Source: Pempheris klunzingeri (lineage: Eukaryota; Chordata; Actinopteri; Acropomatiformes; Pempheridae). From it: 64,000 nucleotides of DNA. The stretch is taken from contig NC_092018.1 of the NCBI RefSeq assembly GCF_042242105.1, forward strand, positions 28,645,667-28,709,666, in the 5' to 3' direction. How positions within the stretch are numbered: the first letter of the stretch is position 1; each line of letters opens with the position of its first letter. The translations under genes and the position numbers were made by a program. Below, one piece after another: positions 18,969 to 33,100 of the stretch. The notes below the pieces were generated by a model that was not told where the DNA came from, searched no databases, and saw only the letters and a list, made by a program, of their open reading frames with translations.

Positions 18969-19676
18969 TATTATGACACAACTCACACGATTATAGACTA
19001 AGCTGCTATGTGCAGCAGCAATGATTTTTTTTAGGCTTCACATTTCATGCAGAATCTTGGGGTTCTCTCTGATGGTGTAAAAAGGCAGTGTGTGGAAAAT
19101 ATTCAAGGGCTAAAACACATATTTTCATATATAGTATTATAGTAATATTGAAGTATGCCATGGATGTAAATTTAATATATTTGCTTTAAGTGCTGCAACA
19201 CAAAACTGCAATCCATCAGACTGTGCACTGATGAAATGTAATTAAATCACTTGTTTTTTTATTTTTGTTTGGGTTTATTAATTCATTAATCAAGTAAAGA
19301 AAAATAACTAGGTCTTATCCACATCCTCCAAAGCAACCAATAACCAGCAATCCTAATCCTGAATGATAAAACAACAATCAATTCCTGGTTTACTTTACAG
19401 CTACAGGAATACTTGTTGAAAACATTGGCCTGTTATACTTTTGTGCAGCGTGACCTCTCATTTCGTAATATATCATACAGAAATGTATATTTTACTCATT
19501 TTTTAAAAAACATGATCATTTTGAGACATTTTGTGAGGACTGCAACTAGTTCAATGTGCCCTCTCATTTGATAAACGCCAGTTCAATGTGTTGCATCTGT
19601 GTCCTTTAGGCATCAAGGATCATCTTTTTCAAGCTGTGAAAAATGACAACTGTCACCATCAGCTGTTTGAAATAAA
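18969..19676 (+). other. pla2g3: pla2g3 3' UTR with poly(A) signal
   Basis: AT-rich sequence follows the stop codon at 18966-18968 and ends with aataaa at 19671-19676. No coding signal is visible. Confidence 0.7.
19671..19676 (+). promoter_or_regulatory. Poly(A) signal of pla2g3
   Basis: This is a canonical aataaa about 700 bp after the stop codon, followed by gtcaaag. It is the best-placed signal before the next gene. Confidence 0.6.
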
Positions 19677-20220
19677 GTCAAAGATCCAGTTCCTGATCAA
19701 GTCGACAGTAGTCAGATCTTTACCTTCTTAAGAATGCCACCAGGGAAATAGGGATACCAGGGAAATAGGGATACCATTTGTATACGATTCTTTTTGTCAT
19801 AGGCTCTATAAAAATGTTCTAATCTGATGTCAAAGTGTTTTTCCTCGTTAGTTTTTCTTTTATCCTCTTTGTGTGTTTTTCTAGGCTTGTAATTGCAGGC
19901 CATGGTTAACATTTTCAACATTTTATGCTCCTCTCTGCTCCTTACCAACTTAGTTTTGTTAGTGTTGAGCGAGTATAAGAAAATCACACACATGTAAATG
20001 TTGAGTCACCTGTCAAGCACTTAATTTGACTCTCATGTGGCTTTAATGTGCAGTCAAAACTATATATTTCCAGATAACTGTAACTTGTGTGCCTGAGCTC
20101 CACTTCACCTTGAAGTTTGTTATAACAATCATACAACATAAGCCCCACACTGCATGGTGGCCGTCTCTTGTCTTGTTATTATAGTAACAGGTTGTGCTGT
20201 TGGACACCAGAATGAACTCA
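19677..20220. other. pla2g3-hectd4 intergenic spacer
   Basis: This 540-bp AT-rich spacer contains the 17-bp tandem duplication and no recognised gene. Both flanking genes point the same way. Confidence 0.6.
19739..19774. repeat. 17-bp tandem duplication
   Basis: The unit ccagggaaatagggata is repeated twice, directly after the pla2g3 poly(A) region, in otherwise featureless intergenic sequence. Confidence 0.85.
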
Positions 20221-20820
20221 TGAATCCTTGACAGCTTTTATGCTGGGCCGCGGTGCATGCTGGGAGTCGCTAGTTGGCCTTGGAAACATGGCGTCGCACT
20301 GACAGCTGGGAGACTCACTGTATCTTCTCCAGCCGCTGACACACCGGCTGGGCCGTCGTCCGAGCTAGATTTAAGCTGTGAAATTAGCCCACTACGGGTG
20401 CAGTCTTCGCCCTGGGAAGACTGTCGTTTTAACGGTGCGGCGCGATAACGGATTTAGTACGGGTGTCACGCCCACTCTGCTCGGGAACGTTATAACGATA
20501 CCGTACGGTAAGTTAGCTCCGCTCCCTGCTAACTGAGCCAGACAGCTAGCAGCCAACGGTTCTGCTAGCACGACACGACCACCCATGTAATGTGAAGAGG
20601 ACCCGCCGCCGCCGCCTGTCCGCCGCTTAGCTGTGTCCCGTTAGCTCACACGGTGGTTCTTCGGTCTGCCCTGTCACACACCACCGTCAGATTAAACGGC
20701 GACGGTAACGGCAGTGATGTTATTGTAGCTCGCTAGCAGGCTAGCTAGGGCGTTTCTGTCATTCTGTCACTGAATTTTTAATGTTCGACCCCTTTGGCAT
20801 CGCTGTCGGAGGAGCGTGCG
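20221..20820 (+). promoter_or_regulatory. hectd4: GC-rich promoter and 5' leader of hectd4 with ZNF143- and YY1-like sites
   Basis: Base composition shifts sharply to CpG-rich here. gcatgctgggagt at 20255-20267 is the reverse complement of the core of the ZNF143/THAP11 (SBS) motif, actcccagcatgc. aacatggcgtc at 20285-20295 fits the YY1 consensus AAnATGGCGnC, common just downstream of vertebrate start sites. There is no TATA box, as expected of a housekeeping promoter. Small upstream reading frames start at 20240 (20 codons) and 20288, both ending at the same tga (20300-20302). An in-frame taa at 20779-20781 precedes the main ATG at 20821. Confidence 0.7.
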
Positions 20821-23800
20821 ATGGGCTCCGGGGCTGTAGACTCGTCCCAGTGGCTTTCTGTGAAGGAGGAGACCATTTTCCTCCACGACGGACTCATTCG
20901 GGTCACAGATCTGGCTGAACTGCCCAGTGAAATTGGAGTGTCGGAACAGGGGGACACCGAGCAAGAGGTGGGTGAAAGCCATCTGTCTGTCACACACACA
21001 AAGGTTTATCTATAGGAACATGATAGGGGCATCTTTCTGTCTCTTTTAACGGAGGAATGTTTTATTCACTGTCAGCTGCTGCTCTCCATCACTGATAATG
21101 GCAGCGCTAACGTTTGCAAGTTTTCCTGCCTTAGCATACATGTTATTGACCCATTGTCAAGGAACGAGCCGATAACAAGTCACTTCCTGCTACATCCTTC
21201 AAAATCGTTTCGCCTCACCACACGTCCATGCCATGTAATGTTTAACTAGTATTGTGTCCAGATATCTCAGTCAGGATAGGAGGTGGCACTCACAGGGTTA
21301 GTTAGCACTTTAGCTCGGGTGTCAAGTTGCACAGCTTCCACTTTATTAGCAGTGCCAATGCAGCATCTTTCCAATGCAGGCAACTTCTCAAGTTGCACCG
21401 AACAGCAAACGTTTCTCTACTCATGGCAGAGACCAGTATTTTCTGTAACAACATGTAGGATTGTATAACTGATAACCCTCAAAGTTAGTATAATATGTTG
21501 TTATTATTATTATTATTATAAGTTATAGGTAATTGAAGATGACATAGCACTCGTGGTATTATAATCACAAGGTCTCATGACCTGTGTTTTTGTTCTTAAA
21601 ACACAATGAATGCCATGTCAGTTTGTATACAGTGCACCATGCTTTGCACACAGGGTTTTTTTTTTGTATACCTTTTAGATATAGCGTTTAGCGTTGAGGT
21701 GCCTAAACATTGTTTGCGGTAAATGTTTTTAATCTGGAATGTCGGCTTTTATTTTGAAGGCAAAATCTGGAAACCGGATGTGTCGATCTTGTTGGACTGT
21801 AGAGACTTTACAGTGATGCAGATGGAAACTTCGACCTAACAATGTTACATCCTCGACATTTCGCTTCTCTGTCGTAGAATAAAGCCAGAACTAGTAGTAG
21901 CCATCAGTCTGTAGAGTATATTTGCCGCAGTGTTCATGTCACATGTTCATGTGCTGGTATCAAATGTCTCGTCAGTGGTAGATAGTGATGGATATTAGAC
22001 AGTGATGGCTCAACACTTGTATTGATGATACCTTATGTTAGTCATTCTATGGTTAATACACTTATCCCACTATTGCCATTACTGCAACCAGCATTAACAT
22101 TTTAACCATTTTTAATGGAAAAGGAATCATCAAACTAACTGTGAACTGAGTCTCATGTACTTTCATTTTTACCTTCTAGAAGAGGTCACATCTGCAACAA
22201 CCATCCCCAATTGGGCATCTGCACTTAGTTACACTTACTAGAAAAAATCAACAATATATTGATACACGTCCAATCTTTTGCATTTATTGACTTTTAACAA
22301 AAGGGTAGGTTTGCAAATTCCTTGCTTGCATGCACAAATGACTTTTTATCATGATTTTATGGATAGAATTTTATGTGGTTAACATATAGTCAGCTAAAAC
22401 AATGAACCTTCAAAATCAGTTTAAGTTAATCCTAACATCTGGAGGAAATCCATATTGATTTGCTAATATCACTTCTCATGGGTTTGTTTTGGAGTTTGTT
22501 ATAAAGCTCGTAGGTGTATGATGGGAGTAGTTACATGTTGGCACACTTCATAGTGGGAAATATTTTCAAAGATTGGTTCTCATGAAGACACAATGTCTAC
22601 TTGATTTAATTTTTACTGCGCACAGTATGCACTTAATTGTACAAACTCAGTTGCTTGTGTTACTACACTATAACCCTATTGTCCTCGACTGTTGACCAAG
22701 TTGACCTGGTGCTCTAAATGGCCGTGTTGTTATTGCCTTTCTCTATCCCATAGTATTAGTATTAGTACCGTAATCAGTAGTCTATGGCATTATTAGCACT
22801 AGTTGTGCTAGTGTTAGAAATATAACAGGTGCAGGTGTGTCCTTTACTATTCAGCCATCAGACACATGCCGTTCATTTTGTCTGGCATAAGTGCATATGT
22901 TCGCTCAGCTGCTCCAACAGATGACAAACCATTGGATAATTAATGACTGCTAATGGGCAGGTTTCAATCAAAGCCCACACCCTTTGTTTTGTCATTCTGT
23001 TTAGCTGAACAGACATGCAGTGACACAGCTTCAGAACGTATGCTTTTTGTTTGAGCTGCTATAGAACAAGAGGACACAATGTGGATGTGCTGGATAACTG
23101 ACGGCTGGACTTTTTACAAGATGAACAGCTGTTTAGTTTATCATCATGTGTGAACTGAGGTTGTTTTCGACTTTTATATTGGTCTAATCTTTGCAGGAAA
23201 TATTCCCTTGTTTATATTGTAACAGTGGCGATCATGGTTACCTAAAATAAGGTACACAGAATTGTTATGACATTAGACATATGGGCATTTTATGTGATAA
23301 AAACATCCATACAAACTGATTGGGGCTTATGGTATTAATTTCAAGTGTGGTTACATTATGTCCAGGATAATGTCCCCTGGATTCCTAAAGCTGAGCAAAA
23401 CTGGCGACATGTATGTTCATGAGGCTCGGTAGGTTGACATGTTCATTAAAACGTCTTGGAAATGGTGCGGCGGACATTCAAATATAGAAAGTCTGATACA
23501 AAAATGTGGATGTTTTCATATTTAGTAAGTGAAGCTAAAATGGAAATGGAGTAGCCATGTTTGCTGGTGTCAGTCTGCGGTTTGTGGTAGTTACTAACTC
23601 ATACCGAAACATAGGACTGCCCTCTTATTCTAGGTTATGTTCTGATTCGTTGAATTACCGGCCGTCTTGCGTCCAGCTCTTAGACGGACTGGGTCAGTCA
23701 GTGCTGTTTTCGTAAGTGTTGTGATGCTGACTATTTTTATCCACTTGCAGCAGTGTTCTTCAGAGCAAGGTGGAGAAGGCCCAGCATCCAGTTAAGGAGT

Positions 23801-26800
23801 GTTACTGTAACATTAGTAGCGTTTCTGAAATTGAATCAATACAAATTGTGCCTGCTAAATGGCATAATGGATTTTTTTTTCTGGTCCATGATTCGTGGGC
23901 CACAGAGTGTAATCAATATCTGAAATGCTGCCTAAGTGCACATGAAGCACATTGTTTCACTTGTGATAGGCTATTCCAAATGTGCTTTGCTATCACTGAC
24001 CAGCATTTCATAGTCCTATAAACTATGGACTTGAGAGTGTATTCTGTGGAGATGATTCATAGTTGTACTGTGGGTAAGTTGTAAGTTGTAGCAATGAATC
24101 ATAGATTCATCAGCTCATTCATAAGCTTGTTTTTTTTAAATAAGGTGTTGGTTGCATATTAGCCTAAAATGTACTGCTGGTTGTTTGTGACCACACTGAA
24201 GCCCAGTCTTGCCTGTTGTTGTGTTTAAAGACACCAGTTTAAAGAGATTTTTATCATCCTACTACGTAAGCAGATAGACTACTAATATTGCTGACTCAAT
24301 ATTCCTTCTGACATGGACAATATAATTTAACAGGTGTCGTCAATTTGTCCGTCCACCTCTTAAGTTTATTTTTTTCTAAAAGCTACAGGCACATTGTCAC
24401 AATTTGAGTGCTGTTAATGTGAACTTAAATTTCTCTGCTTTTCTACCCTTGTCCTCCAGATTCTAACATTTGAGACGAAGAACCCGGTAGAGCTCGCTGA
24501 GCGTCTTCGTGCTGTCTGTGGGAATCAGAGCAATGCATACGCACGTCTGCTGGAGTACCGACTCAACGCTCTGCGCGGCCTGTGGGGGGCGCAGCGGCAG
24601 CTGGCCCTGGAGGAGCAGCAGGAGCGAGAGGGGACCGGAGGGGCTGATGAGGAGACCTTGGCCTTGCTCAAAAGACAAGGTCTGCTCCAGCAACCCGAGC
24701 AGGCGCCCTTCACCTCCCGTGTCGGTCTGCTGCTCGTCTTCCCCCTTCTGCAGTCCCAGACTCGCAGTGACCCGGCGCTCTGTGGTGTCACAGCAGAGGT
24801 ACTGCTAGCCTGCCTCCGGGACTGCCAGCCGCTCAGCCTCAGCAAAGAGCCCGCTGACTGCCTCAATGGCCTGGAGGGGCTGCTCTGCTCCTGGCTGGAA
24901 GATGGTGCCCAGGAGTCAGGCCAGCTGCAGGGGCACGCTCAAACGCAGATTCTCCACACACACAGACAGAGGGAAAACGCTGCTGCTGCACTTGTGGCAC
25001 TTGCCTGTGCCAGGTAAGGCCTTGCTTTCACCCCATGACAATTCTCAGGATCCCTCTGTAGTGTCTTGTAAACAGTCTATTGAACTAACATTATTTAGTA
25101 AAGAGTCATTAGAGTAGCACTTTGGAAATACTCAGATCAGTTATTCCTGGCAACCAGCGCTAAACTGAGCATATAACTGACCGACTGATTAGTTTCTCTC
25201 CTCTCTCTTCAGTGTACATACTACATGAATGACCATGCCTGATTCAATGCTCAAAACTGTCAAACACTCATTGAAGCAGTCTCACATTGATGTTTGCAGC
25301 TCCACATAAAGCAGCAGCTGAGAAGCACAAGCATCCTTCCTGCTCTCTGTGCTAAGTGTCAGTGCAGTGCTCTGATGTTCTGACTACAAACTATTGGCCT
25401 CAAACAACCAGAGCTTGCACTAGTCTAAACTGTGCGCTGTTAGCATTAGTTTCTAGTGCTGTTTGAGGGTGATGGAAAAATGTATTGCTTTGCCAGCATG
25501 CCAGTGCTTCAGCCATTATTCTAGTCTGTGAGAGCCATGGGGCAGAAGCAGAAGGCCCTTGGCATAGACAAGGCTTTACACACGGTGCGTTTAGGAAGTG
25601 GTGCCACTTATTCGCCTTGACCTTTGCTCACATGAACAAAAACAACAAAAACAAAAGAAGCTAAACATGTGAACTGGATATAATAGGTTTAATGTTGTTT
25701 CTCTTTGTCACCTAGCCCACAGAAGAGCCGAATGTGCTTGTTTTTTTTGCATTTGGGCCTGAACTCTGCCTTCTGCTGGTGACAACTGATCTTGACTTGT
25801 CAAAACCAGAACTCTCCACTCTTTGTTAAGCCTCTGTTGAGGCTGAGAGCTCTTTTGTTGTGGGGAACCATCCAGCCCTGGTGCCTTTTCAGCAACAGTC
25901 ACAGCTAATTAAAGAGCTATCAGCTTTATGCCTCCTCACCTCTGATGGGGCCGGGTAGTAAATTCACTATGTGAGAGGGTTAAGTAAGCAAAAAGACTGC
26001 GTAGCCATGTGCTTTGATATCTGTTGTTGATAAGATGTTTGCACAGCGAGCTGGAGAGGGGCACACTTACACTTGACTCATCTGTGTTGTCTGTCGTCTG
26101 TGGAACATGTAAACACTGAATCAAACATACTTTCCTGTACGGCACATGGCAAGATTTCCCTGGATTTTACCAGTCTGCCAGTCACACTGTGCCATGCTGA
26201 TGATACACAAGTCAAAACTCTTTGATTTTTGATTTTTTTTTTTTACCTCCCTTGCTGCTACACACATTTGATAGCATGTCAGGTGGTTGACTGTAAGAAC
26301 TTATGTCATCAATAGTATCAGTTAGTGGTAATCGGTATCATCACGTTGTCATTTATCCTTCCATTTTCTTTTTACGTCCACTTGAAGATGCTCTCCAAAG
26401 CTGCACCAATAGCAAGAAAACCTCACTTCTTTTGCATCAGAGAACGCTAGAATAACACTTCAGTAGACCTCCTCTTGCTTAGATCTTCTGCCTGAATATA
26501 GATTTACTTGAATGTGTTCAATTAATAGTTCAGTCTCGGATGAGGTGAAGAAGTAAATGAACACTGCACAAACTGCACTGAAGTGGGTTGCTCATTACAC
26601 CCTGCAGAGAGTCGCAGTGTAAAATAATCTCTCTGCTGCATTCTAATGGAAAAGATTCTTTCTTTCATATTCGACAAAACATTGCATTTTAATTCCCAGC
26701 ACATTACATTGTATCCCCTTCATAATTCAAGCCGAATATTATTCCACTTACAGCCTCAGAACTACCTAAAAATGAGCTCTCACTCGTGTCTCATGCTGAG

Positions 26801-27129
26801 GCCTCCTCACTAATCTGCCAAACTGTTCTGCAGGGGATCTCTGAAGACCTTCATCCACACAGTTCACCTTCTGCAGAAACAAACTGATCTGGGCCAGCTC
26901 CCCGTGTCAGATGTCCTGTACAGGTGAGGGCACTACTTAAGTTCACCTGAAAGGTGGTTACTTTCCCAACATGTAATCACTCTGTGTCTCTCCTGCTTCA
27001 GGCTTTTGCTCTTGGAAGGAGGCCCAGGGTCCCCATCGTGCCTCCTGGGGGGCAAACACAGTGTGTCCTGGGGTTTTGAGGACATGCTGCCCACACCTGA
27101 TAATTCTGCTGGGGGAGCAGAGAGTAAAG
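20821..27129 (+). other. hectd4: hectd4 exons 1-4: N-terminal region
   Basis: Exons: 20821-20967, 24460-25013, 26834-26923, 27002-27129. Exon 1 encodes 49 residues and joins in phase 0 to ILTFETKNPVELAERL. Exon 2 is long (554 bp), Leu/Gln/Glu-rich and probably alpha-helical, with a repeated LLEYRL/LLLVFPLL character. I recognise no named domain. Introns 1 (3.5 kb, 20968-24459) and 2 (1.8 kb, 25014-26833) are the largest of the gene; early introns often hold enhancers, but no recognisable element, exon or RNA is visible. A (TTA)n run lies near 21500-21519. Confidence 0.82.
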
Positions 27130-30100
27130 GTAAAAACCCCTCTGAAAACTTGTGGGAAAACAACAAATGAATAATAGGTTGCAGTCGACACAGTTCACTC
27201 ATGTGGTTGTGATGAATTACATTTTGTACACATCTAGTTTTCAAGCTCTCCCCTTTCGTATTCATCATCGTAATAAATGTCCAGCTTACTTATTGATTTA
27301 TTCACTTTTAGATCATTTATAATGTCTCTTTGTCTGAAATGCATGAAGTATGCCAAGCTTCAATGAAAATGTTACTGTTTATGTATGTATAATGAGGAGA
27401 TAAAGAAACTGTGTCTGTGAGATGTTAAGGAATAAAGCAGAGGAGGGGAGAGCCACCAGCTGACCTTGTCGAGGGGCAGAAGCTGATCAGTGCATGTATC
27501 TGTAGAGCATGTTTGCACATGCATATTCTAAGCTAACCTGACACTAGATCAGTTCTGACTTTTGGATCTCTGGAGGCATCACAATCCGCACCATAAAAAA
27601 TGAAGCAAAGCAAACAGATGCAATGACTATGTTTGACATCCAAATTCTCCCATTCTCCACTTTGTCTGCTGCCATGTAGATACCGCTCCCCACATTTCAT
27701 TCTGATGATCTGTCATCTGTCTGTCATCAACCTCTACATTGATTTCTTTTTGTCCCTTTGTCTTGCAGACACTGACCTAGGGCGCTGTCTAGCCACAGAC
27801 GGGCTCTATCTGTATACCACTAACTCCTCTGGGAGAGGACTCAGCAAGCTGGGCTCTGGTTTACATGGGACACTGAGGTAATGTGACACTCCTTCCCGCC
27901 TGCCTTTCTTTATCCACAGCATTGAAAGAATAGAAGAGAGAAAGTCAGAAAGAGAGAATGAAACTCTAAAAATATCCCTTATCAAGTACCCGTCCCAAGG
28001 CAACAATGTTATTTTCTGGACATTTTTAAACCAATATCTGACGAACACAGTCACATCCTCCCTAACTCTGATTGATTTGGTTGATTTTTTTTACAGGGGG
28101 CAAAAGGACGTTGTGTTCCTTCCACAGTGTTTTTTTAGCTATCAAAGGGCCCAGGCTTCAATTTTTCACAGATGCATGTGCAAGATCTAGGCCCTGTGAG
28201 TTAGCTAATTGTATGGTAGAAGTATCTCTGTTTTCTCAATTCCATCTGAGAAGTAACGACTTGGAAAACAAACATTTCTGTAAGGAAATGAGACTCATTA
28301 CTTCAGCAATACCCACCAGTAGTTAGAACAATTCTTAGCAATGTCAAACACCTAGATATGTGGACCCATTACAGCTTTGAATTAACACACCAATTCTTCT
28401 CTTCAAGGACAAACTCTCGTCTAATTGTCATTTTCAGCGTATGGCAAACAAGACGCTTAGTGTTGTGGAAAGAACTGGAATTGTATCTTCTGCAGAGAAT
28501 TTTAACACAATCTGTAGATAATTTATACATGTGATGCTGGGATGCTACTTAATTCATTTTGCATTAAACCCAAGTGTCTCAACTGGGTCTTCATCGCATT
28601 CAAGCAGAGAAACAAACTATTCAAATAGTACAATACAATATAGAACACATAAATAGATGCACTGTTTGTGTTTGCTCAGGGGATTTGTGTACTGTCGAAA
28701 TGAAGAGTTGGAGCCTGGCTGGGTGGTGTTCAGTAGCGGTCGCCTCCTCCACCGTCCCTCCTCCTTTGATGCCAAGCCTCATCAGCTGTGCCAGGTCATT
28801 GACCCCTTCACCCTCCAGGTACTGTATACCGTCATTCCATTGTTTTTGATTTGATGCTGAATCATTCTGTGAATGTGACATTTTATGACTTGTTTATTTT
28901 AATTTGCAACACACAAATGATTTGATCATACAAACAAGGCATGGAGGCTCACAGTGGGGCAGCGTTTATCTCCATTAGGATGCAACAAATCCTCAATGCA
29001 AATGCAAGATATGAAGAGGCATGGTGGGGGGTAGTAATAAATCCACATGTATGAATTCATATGAAGATTTGGGCCATATAAATGCTTTAAACTGCAACCA
29101 GCTCTTAAAAATTCAGTTGAAATGACAAGCGTAGCTATAGCGAAGGCTAAATAAATGTGCCATTTTCAGGTGTGCCAGATTGTGCCCATGCCAGCCCATC
29201 ACTTCCCTGTGGGCAGCAGCATGACCACGCTGCACCTCTGCTCAGATGGAACCTACCTGTACTGGGTCTGGTCCCCAGCCAGCCTCAACGAGAAGACGCA
29301 GAAAGGCCACTCTGTTTTCATGGATGTCTTTCACCTATCTGTGAGTACTACAGTAGTGTAGTGCCCTGCTATATACAGTAGTTTCAGCTCCATTCAGTTT
29401 TTTTTATGTCTGTGTACCATCTTATATATTTTCTCTCCACCTTGTCCATGGTACAGACACAGACAGGGTTGTGCGTTGCAGACATCTTACAGGAGAGGGT
29501 CATTCTTACTCGCAAGGAAGGCGAGTCTTCAAAGTGCTTGAATGAGCTTCTTCTGAGTCGAATGTCACGCTTCCGGGCCTCCCATTCTGCCACATTGGCT
29601 GCACTAACAGGCTCTGCAATCACCAACACTGTCAAAGAGGAACAGTCTGGTAATTCATCAGCAAAACTTACTCATCCAATTATCATATGCGCTTTAATGT
29701 GTAGATTAATTAAATATTTTCTGGTGACACTTCTCTGTTCAACTTTTTTGTAGCTGTCAACACTAGCTGTGGGCTCCCTCTAAAGACCCTGAGAAAGACC
29801 CCTATGTATGTGTGTGGAACCTATCTAGTGATGCTGGTCTCACCTCCTGGTGTATCTGGGAGCTCCGCCACACGATCCCTATTTGGGGGTACCAGCAGCC
29901 TGTCCTCTCTCAAAAGTAAGGGCACACTCAGACACCTGTAAATCCTGATTGTGAGAGAAGGCAGTTTTTTGTCATAACTTGTGACCGTTAAGCTGTGATT
30001 TTATTCTTCTAGAAAAATGTGAAATAATGTGATTAAATGACAAAGACCAAGAATTTAACATCATGTTAAGTTGCTGGTCGAAATTCCAGCTTGACATTTA

Positions 30101-33100
30101 CAAGCTCTGGTAATACAAATTGCATTATCTGTAATTGCATTATCAATGAAGCGTTTTGTAAAATGCTCCAATGCTTTATACTGTACAGTACTGTCACTGA
30201 TGAGATTATTCACTAAACTTTACTTTTCATTATTGATCAGTATTAGCCTCCAGCCTGGTTTTTAACCTGGCTGACGGCCAGTTCAGCAGCCGCGCAGACC
30301 TCATTGATGCTCCTGGCAGTTCTCTAGGCAGAGGAGCCCAGGTGGCAGGGCTAGGTAAGCTCAGCTTTAGTCATGTTCTGCTATTATGTGTTAAACTCTT
30401 AGAGTATGGTCACACAATGTGTGGCCAATTTAAGTGACAAAGATATCTGTAATCTTTGGCTTTGTAGGAGCATGTTACGATGCACTGAACAACTTGATCT
30501 GGACCTGCTCCAGTGATTACATAGATCAGTGGTGCAATCCTGGGAACCAAGCCTTTCATCATGTGTGCCATAGGCTCGGTGTCAGCCATGTCATCAAAGA
30601 ACCCAAAGGTACAGATGAACTGCACCGAACTGCACTCTTTGTATGAAGTCATGAATCTGAACATGTTCAAAACTTGTCATTTCACAGAGGAAACAGTGGC
30701 CACTGGTGAAGTGATCAACCAGCTACTTCATCATGTAGGTGCTATGTGTATCCACCAGCTCAACCTGCTGGCAGCCAGCAGCAACAGCCTGCCCCTGGGG
30801 GCCCTGCTGGGTAAACAACATCCCATCGAGGTCCATCACTTCAGCAGTATCTGTGACATTATGGAGAAGGCCATGGTCAACGGGGATACCTGCATCATCC
30901 GCTGCATCTTGGTGGTGTTCCAGGTCAGTTTGAGGAGCGGCATGGGACAGTTTTGCAAAAAATGAATCGGCCATTTGATGTGATTTTTGAGTTGCTTTTT
31001 ATTATTATTTTGTGTTCTTCAGGTGGTGTTTAGGTTTTTCAATCCTCAGTCGGAGCAGAATAGGGAGAGTGTGCGCCGTTCAGGCCTACTCCTGTGGCAG
31101 CTACTCATGGCTCCAGTGGATCAGATAGGAACAGAGATTCAGAGAGAGGTGTGCCTAGCCATCAGGTATGTTATGTATAGAGCAGAGATGAAAGTCAGAA
31201 TGGTGTTTTGCATAATCAGTTATCATGATAATATGTAAATGGTCATTATTTGTTTACATCCTCTTTGTAGCTCGGGACTGAATACTTTGTATCAGGGGGA
31301 GGCTGAACTCAACAAACTGCTGAAACTGGTCTTAACTGAAGGTGACCATGAAAACTAATTTTGATTTAACTGACCCTTTAACTGTTCAGTGGTGAATATA
31401 TCTAATACTTTGTGTCACAATCAGGTGAAAGGAACAGTGGCCTGTCTCAGCTTCGTGATGTCATCCTTACCAACTTGGCAGACCAACTGCAGAAGAATAG
31501 ATTTGGGAGTGAAGAAGATGACCACTACAGGCAAGTGGCTATCATTTAATGAAAGGGTGCAATATTATTTCCCATAGCCTTTGATAACCAGTGCAGAACA
31601 AGAAGCCAGGAAAACTTAAGTTAGCCAGCTGCCTGTACAGATATGCTTGTTTGAAGTAATGAAATCTGCTACTTACAGATTGAGTGATGAGCTGCTGCAC
31701 TGTATTCTCAAGACTGTAGTCCGGGAATCCTGCCTCCTCATTACCAAATGTCAGACTGTCGCCCGAGATGACTTCCAGAAGCTGCTCTCCACTGTGCCCG
31801 TATGAATATCTGTTCAGCAGCACGAAATGCCATCTGTCCTAAGATCACCTGTTTTGCGAGATTGCACTTTTACAAACTTGATGCGGTTTTCCCTCTCTGT
31901 AGGTGGTCTCACCTAGTCTGCGCTACCTCATGGCCGTTCAGAACCACCTTCTCAGTAACACCGTTCTTATCCGTCCGGATGATAGCGACGACAGTGACAG
32001 CTCCCTACAAGGGGAAACAATGAAGGTACAGGTAAACATCCCCTTTAATTTCCCCTACCTCTTTGCACTTGGAGTTTGTTTCTGCATCTGTCAGACCAAT
32101 CCACCAAATGGAGCAATGGGAGATTAATGTCAATGCATAGTAATTTGTACTTATTGCAGTTTGTTTAATGAAATCATTTAACAGTGTTTTATTAACTAAT
32201 GATGTGTTGTTTCTAGATATCACTAATCGTATTTACGAATGAAAGGATGAAAACAGAACAGTCTCAGTACAGTGAGACTATAAGCTCAGTGTTGCTAATG
32301 TCTACTAATATGGTATTTACTTTTCTGTAGACTCAACAGTAAGGAATGATGGTTGTGCAGCTTCCGTATTGCAGAAAAGAGATATGATCATTGAAAATCC
32401 TGGAAGCACTAGTTACGTAAGTGTGGGCCTATTCTGTGTGTGTGTTCCTCAGGAACTGCAAAGCAGTATCCTGTCCCTTGCAACGAAGATCCTGGTGGGA
32501 TGTGATGAAGTGCTGGAGACCTTGCAGCAAGTGACCACAGCTCTCATTAACAGCGACATCCCTGACAGAGAAACCAGGTACTGGCTTTCTGCTCGCTCTC
32601 TCTCCGGAGCTCTCTCTTTCTCTCTCTCTCTGTCATAAGCGTAAAACCCTGTGAATGATGGATCGCTGAGTTGTAGCATCACGTTAACCTTATTTAGAAG
32701 GCGTATGTTAGCCAGCGTTATAAGTAGTAACTCCAAATAGCATAAACTTCTACTTTACTTAAACAGAAGCTGGCGTGATGAGCCATTTGTAACCCATGAA
32801 AAGCAGATTTTTATATATTTAGTAAAAAATTTCAATATTAACACCAGCATTGATGTGTTTCATTATGGGACAATCATATTATTTAGTTTACAGCTTAAAA
32901 AACACCTTTTAGTATGCAGTACCTCTTTAAAGGTAGCATTTCACGGTGGGATAGAAACCATTTGCTCGGCCAGCCACAGTGACTGCTGGACACCTTTTTG
33001 AAATCTACGAGCCACTTGTTACGGTATATTGCATAAGCAGACTCTTGAAGTCAGTCTGTGGTGTCAACTGCATTACCATAATGTAACAGACAAAAATAAA

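Noticed and set aside
19739..19774. Sequence resembling a homing-endonuclease (I-SceI-like) site
   Set aside because: It only shares agggata with that site; it is a plain 17-bp duplication.
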